Shown here: piece after piece, positions 1 to 7,709 of the stretch
Position numbering within the stretch: the stretch's first letter is position 1
Layout: every line of letters starts with the position of its first letter
DNA from: Enteropsectra breve
Lineage: Eukaryota; Microsporidia
DNA: 19,927 nucleotides
Assembly (NCBI GenBank): GCA_024243835.1
Contig: JALPMN010000564.1
Span: 1-19,927 of the forward strand
Direction: 5' to 3'
Made by a program: the position numbers and the translations under genes
Notes under the pieces: generated by a model
Told to the model about the DNA's origin: nothing
The model's input: only the letters and a program-made list of their open reading frames with translations
Databases searched by the model: none

Positions 1-879
1 ACACCACCAACACCCTCTCTATGCCCATGCCTGTTCGGAGCAGAAACTCCAGTCATTGAGCCACGCATCTTGCGCTCCACCAGTGATACACAAGACACAG
101 TGAGCATTGGCCTGCAGTTTCTTCTCTCAATACCTGAATTTGCTTATTACTATCAAACCACTAACTGGGATGCAGTGGAACATCCAGTATCAAGCGCCTT
201 TAATAACATCATCAAAAGCTACAATGGTGGGAAGAATGAAGTCAGTGTAAGTAAAATGATGTCGTTCTCCAGCAAAAAGTCTGCTGCTCAAACCCCCATT
301 TCGTTCGTAAAGAATTTATTTGAAATGCTAAGAAACGAAAACAGCTGGGTATTTGAGAAGTTCCCTGAAATTTATTCAACAAGATATTATTCCAAGACAA
401 GCAAAAATGAAAACAACTTTGTAGCCGATGAGACCCATGTAACAGTTGACCACAGCAGTGGAGACCTGCAAACAGGGCTTACTGAGTATTTCCAGAACAA
501 AATAGACTCAGGAAATACAGTGGAACTCCCAATTTATCTTGCTGTTGAAATAAACAGGAACATTCCACAGTTTGTATCTATTAGCGATACATCGCTACAA
601 ACACTTTCTGCTGACACAAAGGCAACCACTTCATTTAATATTTCCAGCACAATTGTCATAGAAACAGAGGAGTCTAATGTTGCATACGAAATTGTTGGAA
701 TCATCGCCCACGATGGAGCATCATACGAAGAAGGACATTTCTACGGCATCTTTAAAAAGCACGATAATTTTGTCATTTACAATAAGAATAGCCTTGGCAC
801 AGCTGATGATTTAGCTTCGATAAAAAATATTGGTGCAGAAGCCATAGGGGTGCTTTTAAAACGCAAAGAGAAAGACTGA
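1..879 (+). CDS. USP-like (ubiquitin hydrolase fold) protein, 5'-truncated by window edge; predicted pseudoenzyme
   Basis: The frame is open from base 1 and ends in TGA at 877-879. No ATG precedes the USP region, so the true start lies off-window, and the TTG at 70 is not a start. It shows 292 residues. It aligns with the complete USP at 2411: the segment GLQFLLSIPEF (from about residue 37) matches the Q-A-L-I-S-V-P-E-L part of that protein's Cys box. TPISFVKNLFEML corresponds to its QDGSEF box, LPIYLAVEINR to its P-x-I-I-V-N-I-S-R strand, and IIAHDGASYEEGHF (His at residue 246) to its His box. In the Cys-box alignment the nucleophile position is Asp (Q-D-T-V-S-I), so catalysis is probably lost while fold and His box persist. 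It may bind ubiquitin or a similar partner without cleaving it (inference). It converges on the isomerase gene, with an AATAAA at 890-895. Confidence 0.7.
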   Translation, partial: TPPTPSLCPCLFGAETPVIEPRILRSTSDTQDTVSIGLQFLLSIPEFAYYYQTTNWDAVEHPVSSAFNNIIKSYNGGKNEVSVSKMMSFSSKKSAAQTPISFVKNLFEMLRNENSWVFEKFPEIYSTRYYSKTSKNENNFVADETHVTVDHSSGDLQTGLTEYFQNKIDSGNTVELPIYLAVEINRNIPQFVSISDTSLQTLSADTKATTSFNISSTIVIETEESNVAYEIVGIIAHDGASYEEGHFYGIFKKHDNFVIYNKNSLGTADDLASIKNIGAEAIGVLLKRKEKD

Positions 880-889
880 AACGCATGCA

Positions 890-895
890 AATAAA
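890..895 (+). terminator. Polyadenylation signal AATAAA for the USP-like fragment
   Basis: AATAAA lies 11 nt past the TGA, in the 109-bp spacer between two convergent genes. Both transcripts must end in this spacer or overlap. Confidence 0.5.
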
Positions 896-988
896 ATATT
901 GTTTACAAATCAACGAGTATCGTTGAATTTTAGTAATAAGATTTAATAAAAACAGGTATTTAAGTTTAAAAAATTATCAAGTCATTAT

Positions 989-1756
989 TTAATCCGACTC
1001 CTCACTTGGGTCCATCTCTTCGATGATTATTTGGCCCTTGTTTTCAAAAAAACCGTGCTCCACTACCCCAGTGATCTTCTTACAGTTTTCAAGGAACTCC
1101 CTGTTGTACTCTACATCTACAATCATATTCCCCAGATCCGTTATAAACGGCAATGCACCGTTTATTTTTCTTAGTTTATAGTTTAAATTGTGGCTCTTTA
1201 CCTGGCAGCAAAAATACGAAAAGCTGGGCTTTATTATTTCCACGGGCACATAAAGGCCCTCGAAATTTGCAGTGTATTTGGAGCTCTCCGCGATAATGAC
1301 AATCTTCTTTGTCATAGCAGCAAGAAGCTTCTCCTGGGTCATTGCGCCACCACCTCCTTTTATGAGATCGCCACGAGCATTGTAGTAATCCGTGCTGTCA
1401 AAATACACATCGATCTCATTTACGTTCATTGGGCTTGTTGGGCCGGCACCCGCTAGGTTCAGTTTCTCAACAAGCTCCATGATACCTTTGCTTTCGCTCA
1501 AGCTTTCATTATCATTAATTTCAATTCCTGTCATCTCAGATTCTGAATATCTCGCTGACTTTTGTTTTAAGCTTTTATATTTAAACTTGTCTAACGGAAT
1601 TTTCGAAATATGCGCCAGAAATAGCTCGCTTTGTGTGCTCGACGGAATGTATGTTTTGTCGGCAGTCAATACCGTCGAAAACTTCTCCATGGTCTTTCCG
1701 GTCCCGATTCCCACTATTTTCGCATCGTGTGCATATTTATCGAAAATATTTTCCAT
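989..1756 (-). CDS. rpiA: Ribose-5-phosphate isomerase A
   Basis: 255 aa. The enzyme interconverts ribose-5-phosphate and ribulose-5-phosphate in the non-oxidative pentose phosphate pathway, in the cytosol. Family landmarks are clear: the phosphate-binding VGIGTGKT (residues 15-22), DVYFDSTDYYN (116-126, the family DGADE box), LIKGGGGAMTQEKLL (131-145), IAESSKY (155-161), VPVEII (170-175), DLGNMIVDV (207-215) and ITGVVEHGFF (228-237). By alignment with bacterial RpiA the catalytic Asp120, Asp123, Lys133 and Glu142 are kept, although DGADE has become DSTDY. It exceeds the usual 220-235 aa because of an insertion of roughly 60 residues, rich in K, S and E, at about 49-113 between the substrate loop and the Asp box. 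The ATG is preceded by AGTCC. It is divergent from the USP at 2411 and has no obvious functional neighbour. Confidence 0.93.
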   Translation of the reverse strand: MENIFDKYAHDAKIVGIGTGKTMEKFSTVLTADKTYIPSSTQSELFLAHISKIPLDKFKYKSLKQKSARYSESEMTGIEINDNESLSESKGIMELVEKLNLAGAGPTSPMNVNEIDVYFDSTDYYNARGDLIKGGGGAMTQEKLLAAMTKKIVIIAESSKYTANFEGLYVPVEIIKPSFSYFCCQVKSHNLNYKLRKINGALPFITDLGNMIVDVEYNREFLENCKKITGVVEHGFFENKGQIIIEEMDPSEESD

Positions 1757-2410
1757 GGACTATTTATTTGACTATGTGACATGCTCAAATCATCCAATTA
1801 AAAATAAAATAAGAAAAAACAAATAAAGGAGCTGTGACATTTTGTACTCCTTTAAAATGTCATGAGAAAAAACATAAGCTTTAGCTTTTTAAAACTATTA
1901 ACTTCATGCATAAGGCAATATGATTACTGATTTTATTTTTTAGTAGAAAAGGAATGTTTAATTTAAGATGCTGCTACTTCTTATGAAAGAGAACTAAGTA
2001 TCATAGAGCTGACAAGATACATTAGCATAACGCACTAATATGCTTGTCATAATGTGAATGGATCTTAATATACATAGACAAATGTAAAAATATGTGATTT
2101 GTAAATGGTATCTGAAGCAAATATTACTTTGAAAATACATAAAATGGACCTTTATAATGAATCTTATTTGAATCTTTCTATCCTTACGCTTTCATTTACT
2201 CGCAAATGTATTCAAGATAAATTTATAAATAAATATAAGCTGTCATTATGCTAATAAAGAATAACATTGTTATTTGCCATCAAACGAGGACTTTGTTATT
2301 ACAAACACCATAAAATGAATGGCTGTTACTTAAACAGACATTGCAACTAATAAAAAAAATTGCATTTTTTCGAGTTTTTTTTGAATTTATTTGGACAACT
2401 GCCCCAATTA
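1757..2410. other. Divergent intergenic spacer with a small inverted repeat
   Basis: AT-rich spacer between the isomerase (-) and the membrane USP (+), holding both promoters. A perfect 9-bp inverted repeat (TGACATTTT at 1835-1843, AAAATGTCA at 1854-1862, 10-nt loop) lies about 80 nt upstream of the isomerase ATG. I saw no convincing gene here. Confidence 0.5.
1835..1862. repeat. 9-bp perfect inverted repeat (hairpin or operator-like)
   Basis: Arms TGACATTTT and AAAATGTCA around a 10-nt loop, in the 5' flank of the isomerase gene. It could be a cruciform, a dimeric binding site or chance in AT-rich DNA. Confidence 0.35.
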
Positions 2411-3514
2411 ATGTCTAGTGCAAAAAACATAGTAAGAATGGCGGCATGGATATTAATGCTGATATGCGGGACTATTGTTATGGCAGTTGGAATAATATGT
2501 GCGATTGAGGGTTTTAGTCCAAATACTGAGACAAACACTTCAACAGTCGAGTCCATCGTTAAAAACAAAACTCCCAAGCTGCCTAAAGAACTATTAAGGC
2601 CATTTGGATGCACCACGCCAATTCACGGGCTTGAAAATATCGATTTAGTAAATTGTTACAGTAATTCGGCAGTACAGGCCCTCATTAGTGTGCCAGAGCT
2701 ATATGAATATTTCAGAGATACAACTGTTGATCCCGAGTCATGCAAAACACTGCACGCATTTATACAGCTGCTCCAAGATTATGACAATGGAGGCGATGTT
2801 ATTTCTGTTAAAGGATTGAATGCGGCGTTTGAGCCGCCAAAGTCATATAAAGACGGAAATCCTCATCAAGATGGCAGTGAATTCATGGTTCTCCTACTAG
2901 AAAGAATCATGAAAGAGTGTCCTAAAAGCAAAGAATTTATATCCAAGCTGTTTTGTGTCAGAAATGAAGAAGGGCACATGCCTTCATGCCCATACCATCC
3001 TAAGGACTCAATGCCAGGGCTGTATGGAATATTTGCAAATGCACAAATTACAGAAGATCTGCAAGGAGGCGTCACAGTTTATATTGAAGATTTAAACCGA
3101 GAAGAATCTACTAAAAAAAAGTGCGAATGTAATGTAAATGCCAAAATGGTGCCTCCATACATAATTGTAAATATATCAAGACATGGTTATGATGCCGATG
3201 CACAAAGGGCTGACGATAACAAAAAAGGATATCCAATCAACGAGATAATTCGGGTGGAGAATGGAGTCAAATACATGCCCTATGTCTTTTTAATCCACAC
3301 TTTTATTACTGGAGACGGAAATACTAAACGCGGGCATTATTTCACAATCATCAGAAGCACAGATGACAGTTATATAGTCATGAATGATGAACACATAAGC
3401 AAAATTAGTCTTAAAAAGGCCTGTCAGCTACTTGAAACCAATGTTGTTACACTGATAATGAAAAAAGTTAGTGGGCCTGAAGACGAACCAACAATAGATC
3501 AACCAGAAATATAA
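2411..3514 (+). CDS. Membrane-anchored ubiquitin-specific protease (USP/C19 family), catalytic residues intact
   Basis: 367 aa. USPs are cysteine proteases that cleave ubiquitin from proteins. The first ATG is at 2411 with CCCC eight bases upstream; the frame reaches back to a TTG at 2360 but has no earlier ATG. Residues 11-34 form one strongly hydrophobic segment (signal anchor or uncleaved signal peptide). Family boxes appear in order: Cys box GLENIDLVNCYSNSAVQAL (nucleophile Cys82), HQDGSEFMVLLL (152-163, the family QDA-EF box), PPYIIVNISR (248-257), and His box LIHTFITGDGNTKRGHY (His309) followed by VMNDEHI (Asn325/Asp326 as third catalytic residue). At about 300 residues the catalytic domain is short, and CxC-type cysteines (238, 240) may be remnants of the zinc finger. 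It is the only one of the four USP-like proteins here with every box in canonical form. AATAAA overlaps its stop codon. Confidence 0.85.
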   Translation: MSSAKNIVRMAAWILMLICGTIVMAVGIICAIEGFSPNTETNTSTVESIVKNKTPKLPKELLRPFGCTTPIHGLENIDLVNCYSNSAVQALISVPELYEYFRDTTVDPESCKTLHAFIQLLQDYDNGGDVISVKGLNAAFEPPKSYKDGNPHQDGSEFMVLLLERIMKECPKSKEFISKLFCVRNEEGHMPSCPYHPKDSMPGLYGIFANAQITEDLQGGVTVYIEDLNREESTKKKCECNVNAKMVPPYIIVNISRHGYDADAQRADDNKKGYPINEIIRVENGVKYMPYVFLIHTFITGDGNTKRGHYFTIIRSTDDSYIVMNDEHISKISLKKACQLLETNVVTLIMKKVSGPEDEPTIDQPEI

Positions 3515-3518
3515 TAAA
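3513..3518 (+). terminator. AATAAA overlapping the USP stop codon
   Basis: AATAAA begins inside the TAA at 3512-3514, implying a very short 3' UTR. The same overlap is seen for the transposase. In CBP20 and in the small secreted gene at 7079 it abuts the stop. Confidence 0.45.
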
Positions 3519-3788
3519 AGAATTTAATTTGAATTAGTTTAAGAGTAACAAAAATTTATTAACTATGAATTATATTCAAGTTATTTGTTCAGTTTAGCCT
3601 AGTAAGGAACTCCCAGAAGGATTTCATGCATGACAACAGCCCAGGTTTAAGCCTAAAAGATATTATCATTTTGGCGCTTGGTATGCACTCGTTGCATAGT
3701 ATCCTTGTATAACAAATTACTTTTAATTGTTTCAGTGATGTATCCAACATTTATCGAACTCAATAAACAAAATCGTTGACGGAAAATT

Positions 3789-4034
3789 TTAATCAGTCAT
3801 TTTAGGGTCCGTATAGTGAAATGGGATATTACGGTTTGCACATGTTAATTTTACATGAAGGTACTGAGCCCAACTCTTCACATAATCATTTGCATGTCTG
3901 CATGCATGCTGCCATTGAGAGTCTGACATGTTTCTGTCCTCAAATGAATATGGTCTTGCATCTACCACTATAAATGTTAAACCTGCCAGGATGACTAATA
4001 AAAATAGCGCAATGCTCGCTGAAACCTTAGACAT
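3789..4034 (-). CDS. Small secreted two-cysteine protein, paralogue 1
   Basis: 81 aa, not recognised as a known family. An N-terminal signal peptide is clear (hydrophobic residues about 6-24, likely cleavage near A26). The mature peptide of about 55 residues carries the core shared with the genes at 4377, 7079 and 8236: W41, C45, 19 residues, C65, four residues, then I-P-F (70-72). One intramolecular disulfide is the simplest reading. It is the most divergent of the four and has an Arg after the first Cys, like paralogue 2. Its upstream DNA holds a 27-bp palindrome rather than the AATCAAAA element. It is probably an exported, host-exposed peptide (inference from signal peptide, size and family expansion). 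Function is unknown. Confidence 0.7.
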   Translation of the reverse strand: MSKVSASIALFLLVILAGLTFIVVDARPYSFEDRNMSDSQWQHACRHANDYVKSWAQYLHVKLTCANRNIPFHYTDPKMTD

Positions 4035-4048
4035 TTATGGTTATCTAT

Positions 4049-4075
4049 GATAAAATTTTTAAAAAAAATTTTATC
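4049..4075. repeat. Perfect palindrome upstream of secreted paralogue 1
   Basis: Two 12-bp arms, GATAAAATTTTT and AAAAATTTTATC, flank AAA. It covers positions -15 to -41 from the ATG of the gene at 3789-4034, where related genes carry the AATCAAAA element. Confidence 0.5.
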
Positions 4076-4376
4076 AAGAAAATGATCATGTAGCGACTTT
4101 TGCTATAAAGAGGTATAGAAGAGTGTGCACATGTTGATGAAAAATATGATGTAGAAATCCTAGACTTCTTTTTCATTTTATTAAAGGTTTACATTCTGAA
4201 TATTGCTCTAGGAAGTGCTTCCAGACCTCGAATTGCTGATGTGCATAATTTGTTTGTTGAAGTACAAAGCTTATCGAGGAAGTTAAAAACTGTATTCCAA
4301 TATTTTATTTCAAATAAAGTAGACTATGTGATTATCTAAAATCATGGGTATTTAATTAAAAATAAATGTTAACAGA

Positions 4377-4601
4377 CTATTCATTTTGAAAAGGCAGATT
4401 CAGGCATTTGCATTTGGCCTTTAATTTCAGCACTCCTAGCAGACCTTTGGCAAAGGAATTTGGATTTCTACATACAAACCGCCAGTTGTATTTTGGATCA
4501 TTCGTTTCATAAGATGTATACACGCTACTAGCCCCTACAATCATTAATGAGCAAACTAGGATAAAAAGCACAAACAGTAATGCATATGCTTTGTTAGACA
4601 T
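4377..4601 (-). CDS. Small secreted two-cysteine protein, paralogue 2
   Basis: 74 aa, unrecognised family. Signal peptide with hydrophobic core at about residues 6-22 and a likely cut after VGA (24). The N-terminus (M-S-N-K-A-Y-A-L-L-F-V-L-F-I-L) closely matches paralogues 3 and 4. Core: W40, C44, 19 residues, C64, four residues (including a third Cys at 66), L-P-F (69-71). It ends three residues later and so lacks the F-x-F-x-F-K-x-G tail of paralogues 3 and 4. The first nine bases at its start (the first three codons, antisense) match those of paralogue 1, and an AATCAAAAATTAT element lies 29 nt upstream of ATG. Probably exported; function unknown. Confidence 0.72.
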   Translation of the reverse strand: MSNKAYALLFVLFILVCSLMIVGASSVYTSYETNDPKYNWRFVCRNPNSFAKGLLGVLKLKAKCKCLNLPFQNE

Positions 4602-4630
4602 TCATAACTATCTAAAAAACCTTTAAGTAG

Positions 4631-4643
4631 ATAATTTTTGATT
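4631..4643 (-). promoter_or_regulatory. AATCAAAA-type upstream element of secreted paralogue 2
   Basis: Minus strand reads AATCAAAAATTAT, with 29 nt between it and the ATG. It is the weakest of five matches to an element also found before the genes starting at 7360, 8493, 10327 and 13171. Confidence 0.5.
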
Positions 4644-5516
4644 AATTAAATATAAATGAACGCGAATCTGTTTATTATTAGCTTATTATTAAAAGAATGA
4701 TAAATGCCATATAATCATAAGAATCAAGAGTTTAGACGTAAATATTACTTGTATTTTCATTTTTAAACTTATTCTGTTGGCATGCCAATAATAGATTTTT
4801 AATATTCTGTCAAGTTTTTAATAAAATGTTGAGAATAAAGGTAAATAATACAAGTCTATATTAAGATTATGTATAAACACGTTTTAGATCCTCTATTTAT
4901 TTGGTTTATATAATATTTCTGAAAAGATCCATTCCTTCTTCACTTTTACATCTTGTTTTATAAATGCATGTTTTAATCAATTATTTGATCGTATAATCAC
5001 TAGTTGTATTGTCATAACTTAATTAAAATATACAGTCAATTTGTTTATAACCGATTTATGAAAATAGATATATAGCATGATCACAATATTATTCTAAGGG
5101 TACTTCTGATATTATTCCATTTAGGAGCTATCTAGTTTTTAACTTTACTAATATTTTGCAAAACCTGTTCGTAAATTTTATGAACTATAAGTAATGAATT
5201 GGCATAAAATTTCAATAGATGTTTTTAGAAGCCGTTATATATAAAAATATTATACCATTTCAGTATGCCCAACTAACATTTAAAGGCAATAATTACAATA
5301 AACTTGTATTTTTTTATACTCTTACCGAAAATTGTATAGTCTGTCTTTTAATTGCATCATTCTTATCAATACCGAGACTTAGCACTAAAGTCTGGATAGT
5401 TTTGTAAATATTTAATTGTTGAATTGTTTCTGTTCCTTCGCTATCAGGCATTGGGGTTCATTATCAATTTAATTAATATCTTAATTAAATTGATACAAGA
5501 ATGCCGACAAGTTTAA
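4644..5516. other. AT-rich spacer without a supported gene
   Basis: Nearly 900 bases of low-complexity AT-rich DNA between secreted paralogue 2 and the transposon. The longest frame (5219-5407, +) begins directly after a stop, has no signal peptide or Cys pair, and I do not call it. A perfect inverted repeat lies at 5462-5495. Confidence 0.5.
5462..5495. repeat. Perfect 15-bp inverted repeat next to the transposon insertion
   Basis: Arms TATCAATTTAATTAA (5462-5476) and its exact complement (5481-5495) around a TATC loop. It ends 23 bp before the left transposon end. It may be a remnant of another element, a structural insertion hotspot, or an AT-rich chance palindrome. Confidence 0.5.
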
Positions 5517-5518
5517 TA

Positions 5519-5592
5519 CAGGGTTTCCCACCTTATTTTGACATCTTCCCATTCAATTTTGACATCTTCCCAACCAATTTTGACAAAAATTT
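5519..5592 (+). repeat. Left terminal inverted repeat with two 21-bp units
   Basis: Starts CAGGGTTTCCCACCTT, then two copies of a 21-bp unit of form ATTTTGACATCTTCCCA plus four variable bases (5535-5555, 5556-5576), then ATTTTGACAAAAATTT. The units are likely transposase-binding sites; 21 bp is two helical turns (inference). Confidence 0.9.
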
Positions 5593-5608
5593 TTGCATTT
5601 TTACCCAA

Positions 5609-6616
5609 ATGCCAAACCAATTTATAAGTAATGAGAACAGGCAAAGAATAATTGAAGCCTATTTGCACGGACACACCGCAGCAGAAATTGCTTCATTTTT
5701 AGGTTTTAAAAGAACCTCAGTATATTCAATAATTAAAAAATATAAAGATAATAAAGGAATCGAGAGAGGTGTAAAAGGAGGTGTTCGCCGAAAAATCTTA
5801 TCCAATGAGCAAGAGCAGCTCATTAAATCATGGATAGATGATAATTGCAGCTTAACCCTTTCTCAAATAAAAAATAGGTGTGAAAATGAATTGGGCATCA
5901 TAGTGAGTAAAAGCACTATCGATAGATGTATTGGTAGTTTCAATTATACATTGAAACGAGTTTCTACTATTCCTGTAAGAAGAAATGATGCAGATACTAT
6001 TAGTATTAGGGCAGAATACGTCAGCAAATTTATGCAATTACTAGCGTCAAATGAAGAATCAAAGATATTTTTCATAGATGAGGCAGGATTCAATGTCTCT
6101 ATGAGAATGAAACGAGGAAGATCTTTAGCAGGAACCCGTGCCGTTCATAGTGTTACTTCAATCAGAACAAGAAATATTTCTGTTTGTTGTGCCATGAATA
6201 ATGAAGGAATATTTAAGTATTCTGCTCAGACTCGCGCCTATAATACAAATAGCTATCTGAGTTTTATTCAAGAATTTATACAAGAACTTGCAACAAAGGA
6301 GGTATTTAACGCAATCATAATAATGGACAATGTTCCATTCCATAGATCTAAGATAATAGAGCGAACTCTAACGGAGGCTGGCCACAGGGTTGAATTTCTT
6401 CCGCCATATTCGCCTTTCCTTAATCCAATTGAAAATCTATTTTCGCAGTGGAAGCAGTGTGTTAGGAGCTTGCGTTCAGAAAACGAAGAAGAACTGTTGT
6501 CTAATATCGAAAATGCTTCCCTATTAATTTTAGCTTCTCATTGCAGAAACTACTTTAGGCATATGCTCAGCTTTTTAGAAAGATGCATAAGAAGAGAGCC
6601 AATAGTCGATGAATAA
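5609..6616 (+). CDS. Tc1/mariner-type DD34E transposase
   Basis: 335 aa. It cuts and pastes the surrounding element at TA sites. The frame stays open back to an ATG at 5501, but that lies outside the element and would translate the inverted repeat. The ATG at 5609, preceded by ACCC, fits the family N-terminus. A first helix-turn-helix (about 10-45) is followed by a basic GVKGGVRRK stretch like the AT-hook linker, and a second helical domain (65-115). The catalytic triad is Asp157 (FFIDEAGF), Asp240 (IIMDNVPFH) and Glu275 (PPYSPFLNPIENLF), with 34 residues between the last two (DD34E, Tc1-like). No stop or frameshift is present, so the protein may be active. AATAAA overlaps the stop codon. Confidence 0.93.
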   Translation: MPNQFISNENRQRIIEAYLHGHTAAEIASFLGFKRTSVYSIIKKYKDNKGIERGVKGGVRRKILSNEQEQLIKSWIDDNCSLTLSQIKNRCENELGIIVSKSTIDRCIGSFNYTLKRVSTIPVRRNDADTISIRAEYVSKFMQLLASNEESKIFFIDEAGFNVSMRMKRGRSLAGTRAVHSVTSIRTRNISVCCAMNNEGIFKYSAQTRAYNTNSYLSFIQEFIQELATKEVFNAIIIMDNVPFHRSKIIERTLTEAGHRVEFLPPYSPFLNPIENLFSQWKQCVRSLRSENEEELLSNIENASLLILASHCRNYFRHMLSFLERCIRREPIVDE

Positions 6617-6702
6617 AAAATTATTTCTATTTTATATTTTAACTAAAACTCTTTAAAAAATATTTGTATAAATATGCTAGATCTAAGTTTTAATTTGATT
6701 AT

Positions 6703-6797
6703 AAATTTTTGTCAAAATTGGTTGGGAAGATGTCAAAATTGGCTGGGAAGATGTCAAAATAAGGTGGGAAGATGTCAAAATAAGGTGGGAAACCCTG
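6703..6797 (-). repeat. Right terminal inverted repeat with three 21-bp units
   Basis: Read inward on the minus strand, it has the same 16-bp tip, then three 21-bp units, then ATTTTGACAAAAATTT. It equals the left repeat plus one extra unit, so the two ends differ by exactly 21 bp. Confidence 0.9.
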
Positions 6798-7078
6798 TAT
6801 GTTTCATGCTTTAAGGTTGACTGAAAATATTACAGAAATATAGAGATTCTTTAAAATTTGGATATCAGCACATATATTTCTTCTTTTGCAATTTTTCAAT
6901 TGAATTTTCAAGTTAAAACTATTTGAAATACACAAATATAAAGTTAATCCTAGATTTAGACGTTTATGATGGCAAAAGGTATTATTTCATTTCAAAGATT
7001 CAAAATAAAAAGCTCAGTTGTTGATGTAATTGCGTGAACTAAAGCTTAAAATTTTCTCCTTTGTATCTAAATTTTATT

Positions 7079-7360
7079 TTAGGAACCAAATTTATACTTA
7101 TTTAAAGTAAGGTCTGTTCGATAGGATACTAAAATGGTCTTACCAAATTTAAAATCAAATTTGAAAGGTAACTCCAACTCATTACATATCTTACGCAATT
7201 TCCACACTTCCCACAAACTTTTTAAATCGTTTCCTGAATACCAGCACCAAAACTTCCACATTCCACGATCCTCTTCTTTGATGGCATAACATGAAACAAA
7301 TGCTATTGAGCTAAAGATGATAAATAACACAAGCAGAAGTGCACATGCTTTCGTCTTCAT
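7079..7360 (-). CDS. Small secreted two-cysteine protein, paralogue 3
   Basis: 93 aa, unrecognised family. Signal peptide M-K-T-K-A-C-A-L-L-L-V-L-F-I-I (hydrophobic to about residue 23, likely cut near C24-A26). Core: W35, C39, 19 residues, C59, N-E-L-E, then L-P-F (64-66). The tail alternates aromatic and polar residues (F-K-F-D-F-K-F-G-K), suggesting a beta strand, and is shared with paralogue 4. The gene and about 235 bp of its 5' flank are duplicated at 8236-8730. AATCAAAAACAAAAC lies 28 nt before ATG, and AATAAA directly follows the TAA stop. It lies between the Tc1-type element and a dead transposase. Probably exported; function unknown. Confidence 0.75.
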   Translation of the reverse strand: MKTKACALLLVLFIIFSSIAFVSCYAIKEEDRGMWKFWCWYSGNDLKSLWEVWKLRKICNELELPFKFDFKFGKTILVSYRTDLTLNKYKFGS

Positions 7361-7595
7361 TGGGATCCTGTCTACAATCTGTATAAAAGTTTTGTTTTTG
7401 ATTTATCACAAATACAATTAAAATATACATCTTACAGCATATAGCAAAGCCTAATATGGCATTACTCTCATGCATACCATATATGGCAGCAGTAAAATCA
7501 TAACTTAACCGAATGTCTCTCTTTATTTGGCAAGTGGCGAAATATTTTAATTTAAGGAAATTATGATTAAAATTATTTAATTTATTGTGTATTGT
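7361..7595 (-). repeat. 5'-flank duplicate shared with secreted paralogue 4 (copy A)
   Basis: The first 43 bp upstream of ATG are almost the same as 8494-8535. A second conserved patch beginning ATATTTTAATTTA starts exactly 181 bp from the gene start in both copies (7542 and 8675). The segment between is diverged. This supports one duplication that included promoter and coding sequence. Confidence 0.65.
7389..7403 (-). promoter_or_regulatory. AATCAAAA-type upstream element of secreted paralogue 3
   Basis: Minus strand AATCAAAAACAAAAC, followed by the TATA-like TTTTATAC, ending 28 nt before the ATG. The element and its surroundings are nearly identical to the flank of paralogue 4. Confidence 0.65.
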
Positions 7596-7709
7596 AAGGT
7601 ATCGGTAATACATAACAATCATATAGTGTGCAAAAGTTTTCATCCCTGAATTTTTTATTTAAAGAAAAAGATTGGTTTAATAAATTTTTCTGCATAAATA
7701 TTCAAAGTA

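Larger units (their letters stand above)
5519..6797 (+). mobile_element. Intact Tc1/mariner (IS630-Tc1) element with TA target duplication
   Basis: A 1279-bp element bounded by CAGGGTTTCCC at the left and GGGAAACCCTG at the right. It is flanked by TA at 5517-5518 and at 6798-6799, the standard Tc1/mariner target-site duplication. It contains one uninterrupted transposase gene. The inverted repeats are long (74 bp left, 95 bp right), nearly identical, and built of 21-bp units. An open frame and well-matched ends point to recent insertion. It sits between secreted paralogues 2 and 3 and disrupts no visible gene. Confidence 0.93.

Noticed and set aside
1190..1826. Long plus-strand frames across the isomerase gene, and minus-strand frames across the large plus-strand genes
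   Set aside because: All are antisense shadows of genes with clear family motifs or strong coding character.
2360..2410. Longer N-terminus for the membrane USP starting at 2360
   Set aside because: The codon at 2360 is TTG. The first ATG is at 2411, with CCCC just upstream, and the extra residues come from an A/T-run region.
5219..5407. 62-codon plus-strand frame with an IPFQY and FFYTLTEN resemblance to the tail of secreted paralogue 4
   Set aside because: No signal peptide, no Cys pair before IPF, opposite strand to the family, and a stop directly before its ATG. Probably chance in AT-rich DNA.
5501..5608. Transposase start at the ATG at 5501
   Set aside because: It lies outside the element and would translate the terminal inverted repeat; the ATG at 5609 fits the family N-terminus.
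7311..7643. 110-codon minus-strand frame overlapping the start and promoter of secreted paralogue 3
   Set aside because: It overlaps a supported gene and its conserved promoter in another frame, has no domain or signal peptide, and the equivalent region before paralogue 4 has no such frame.
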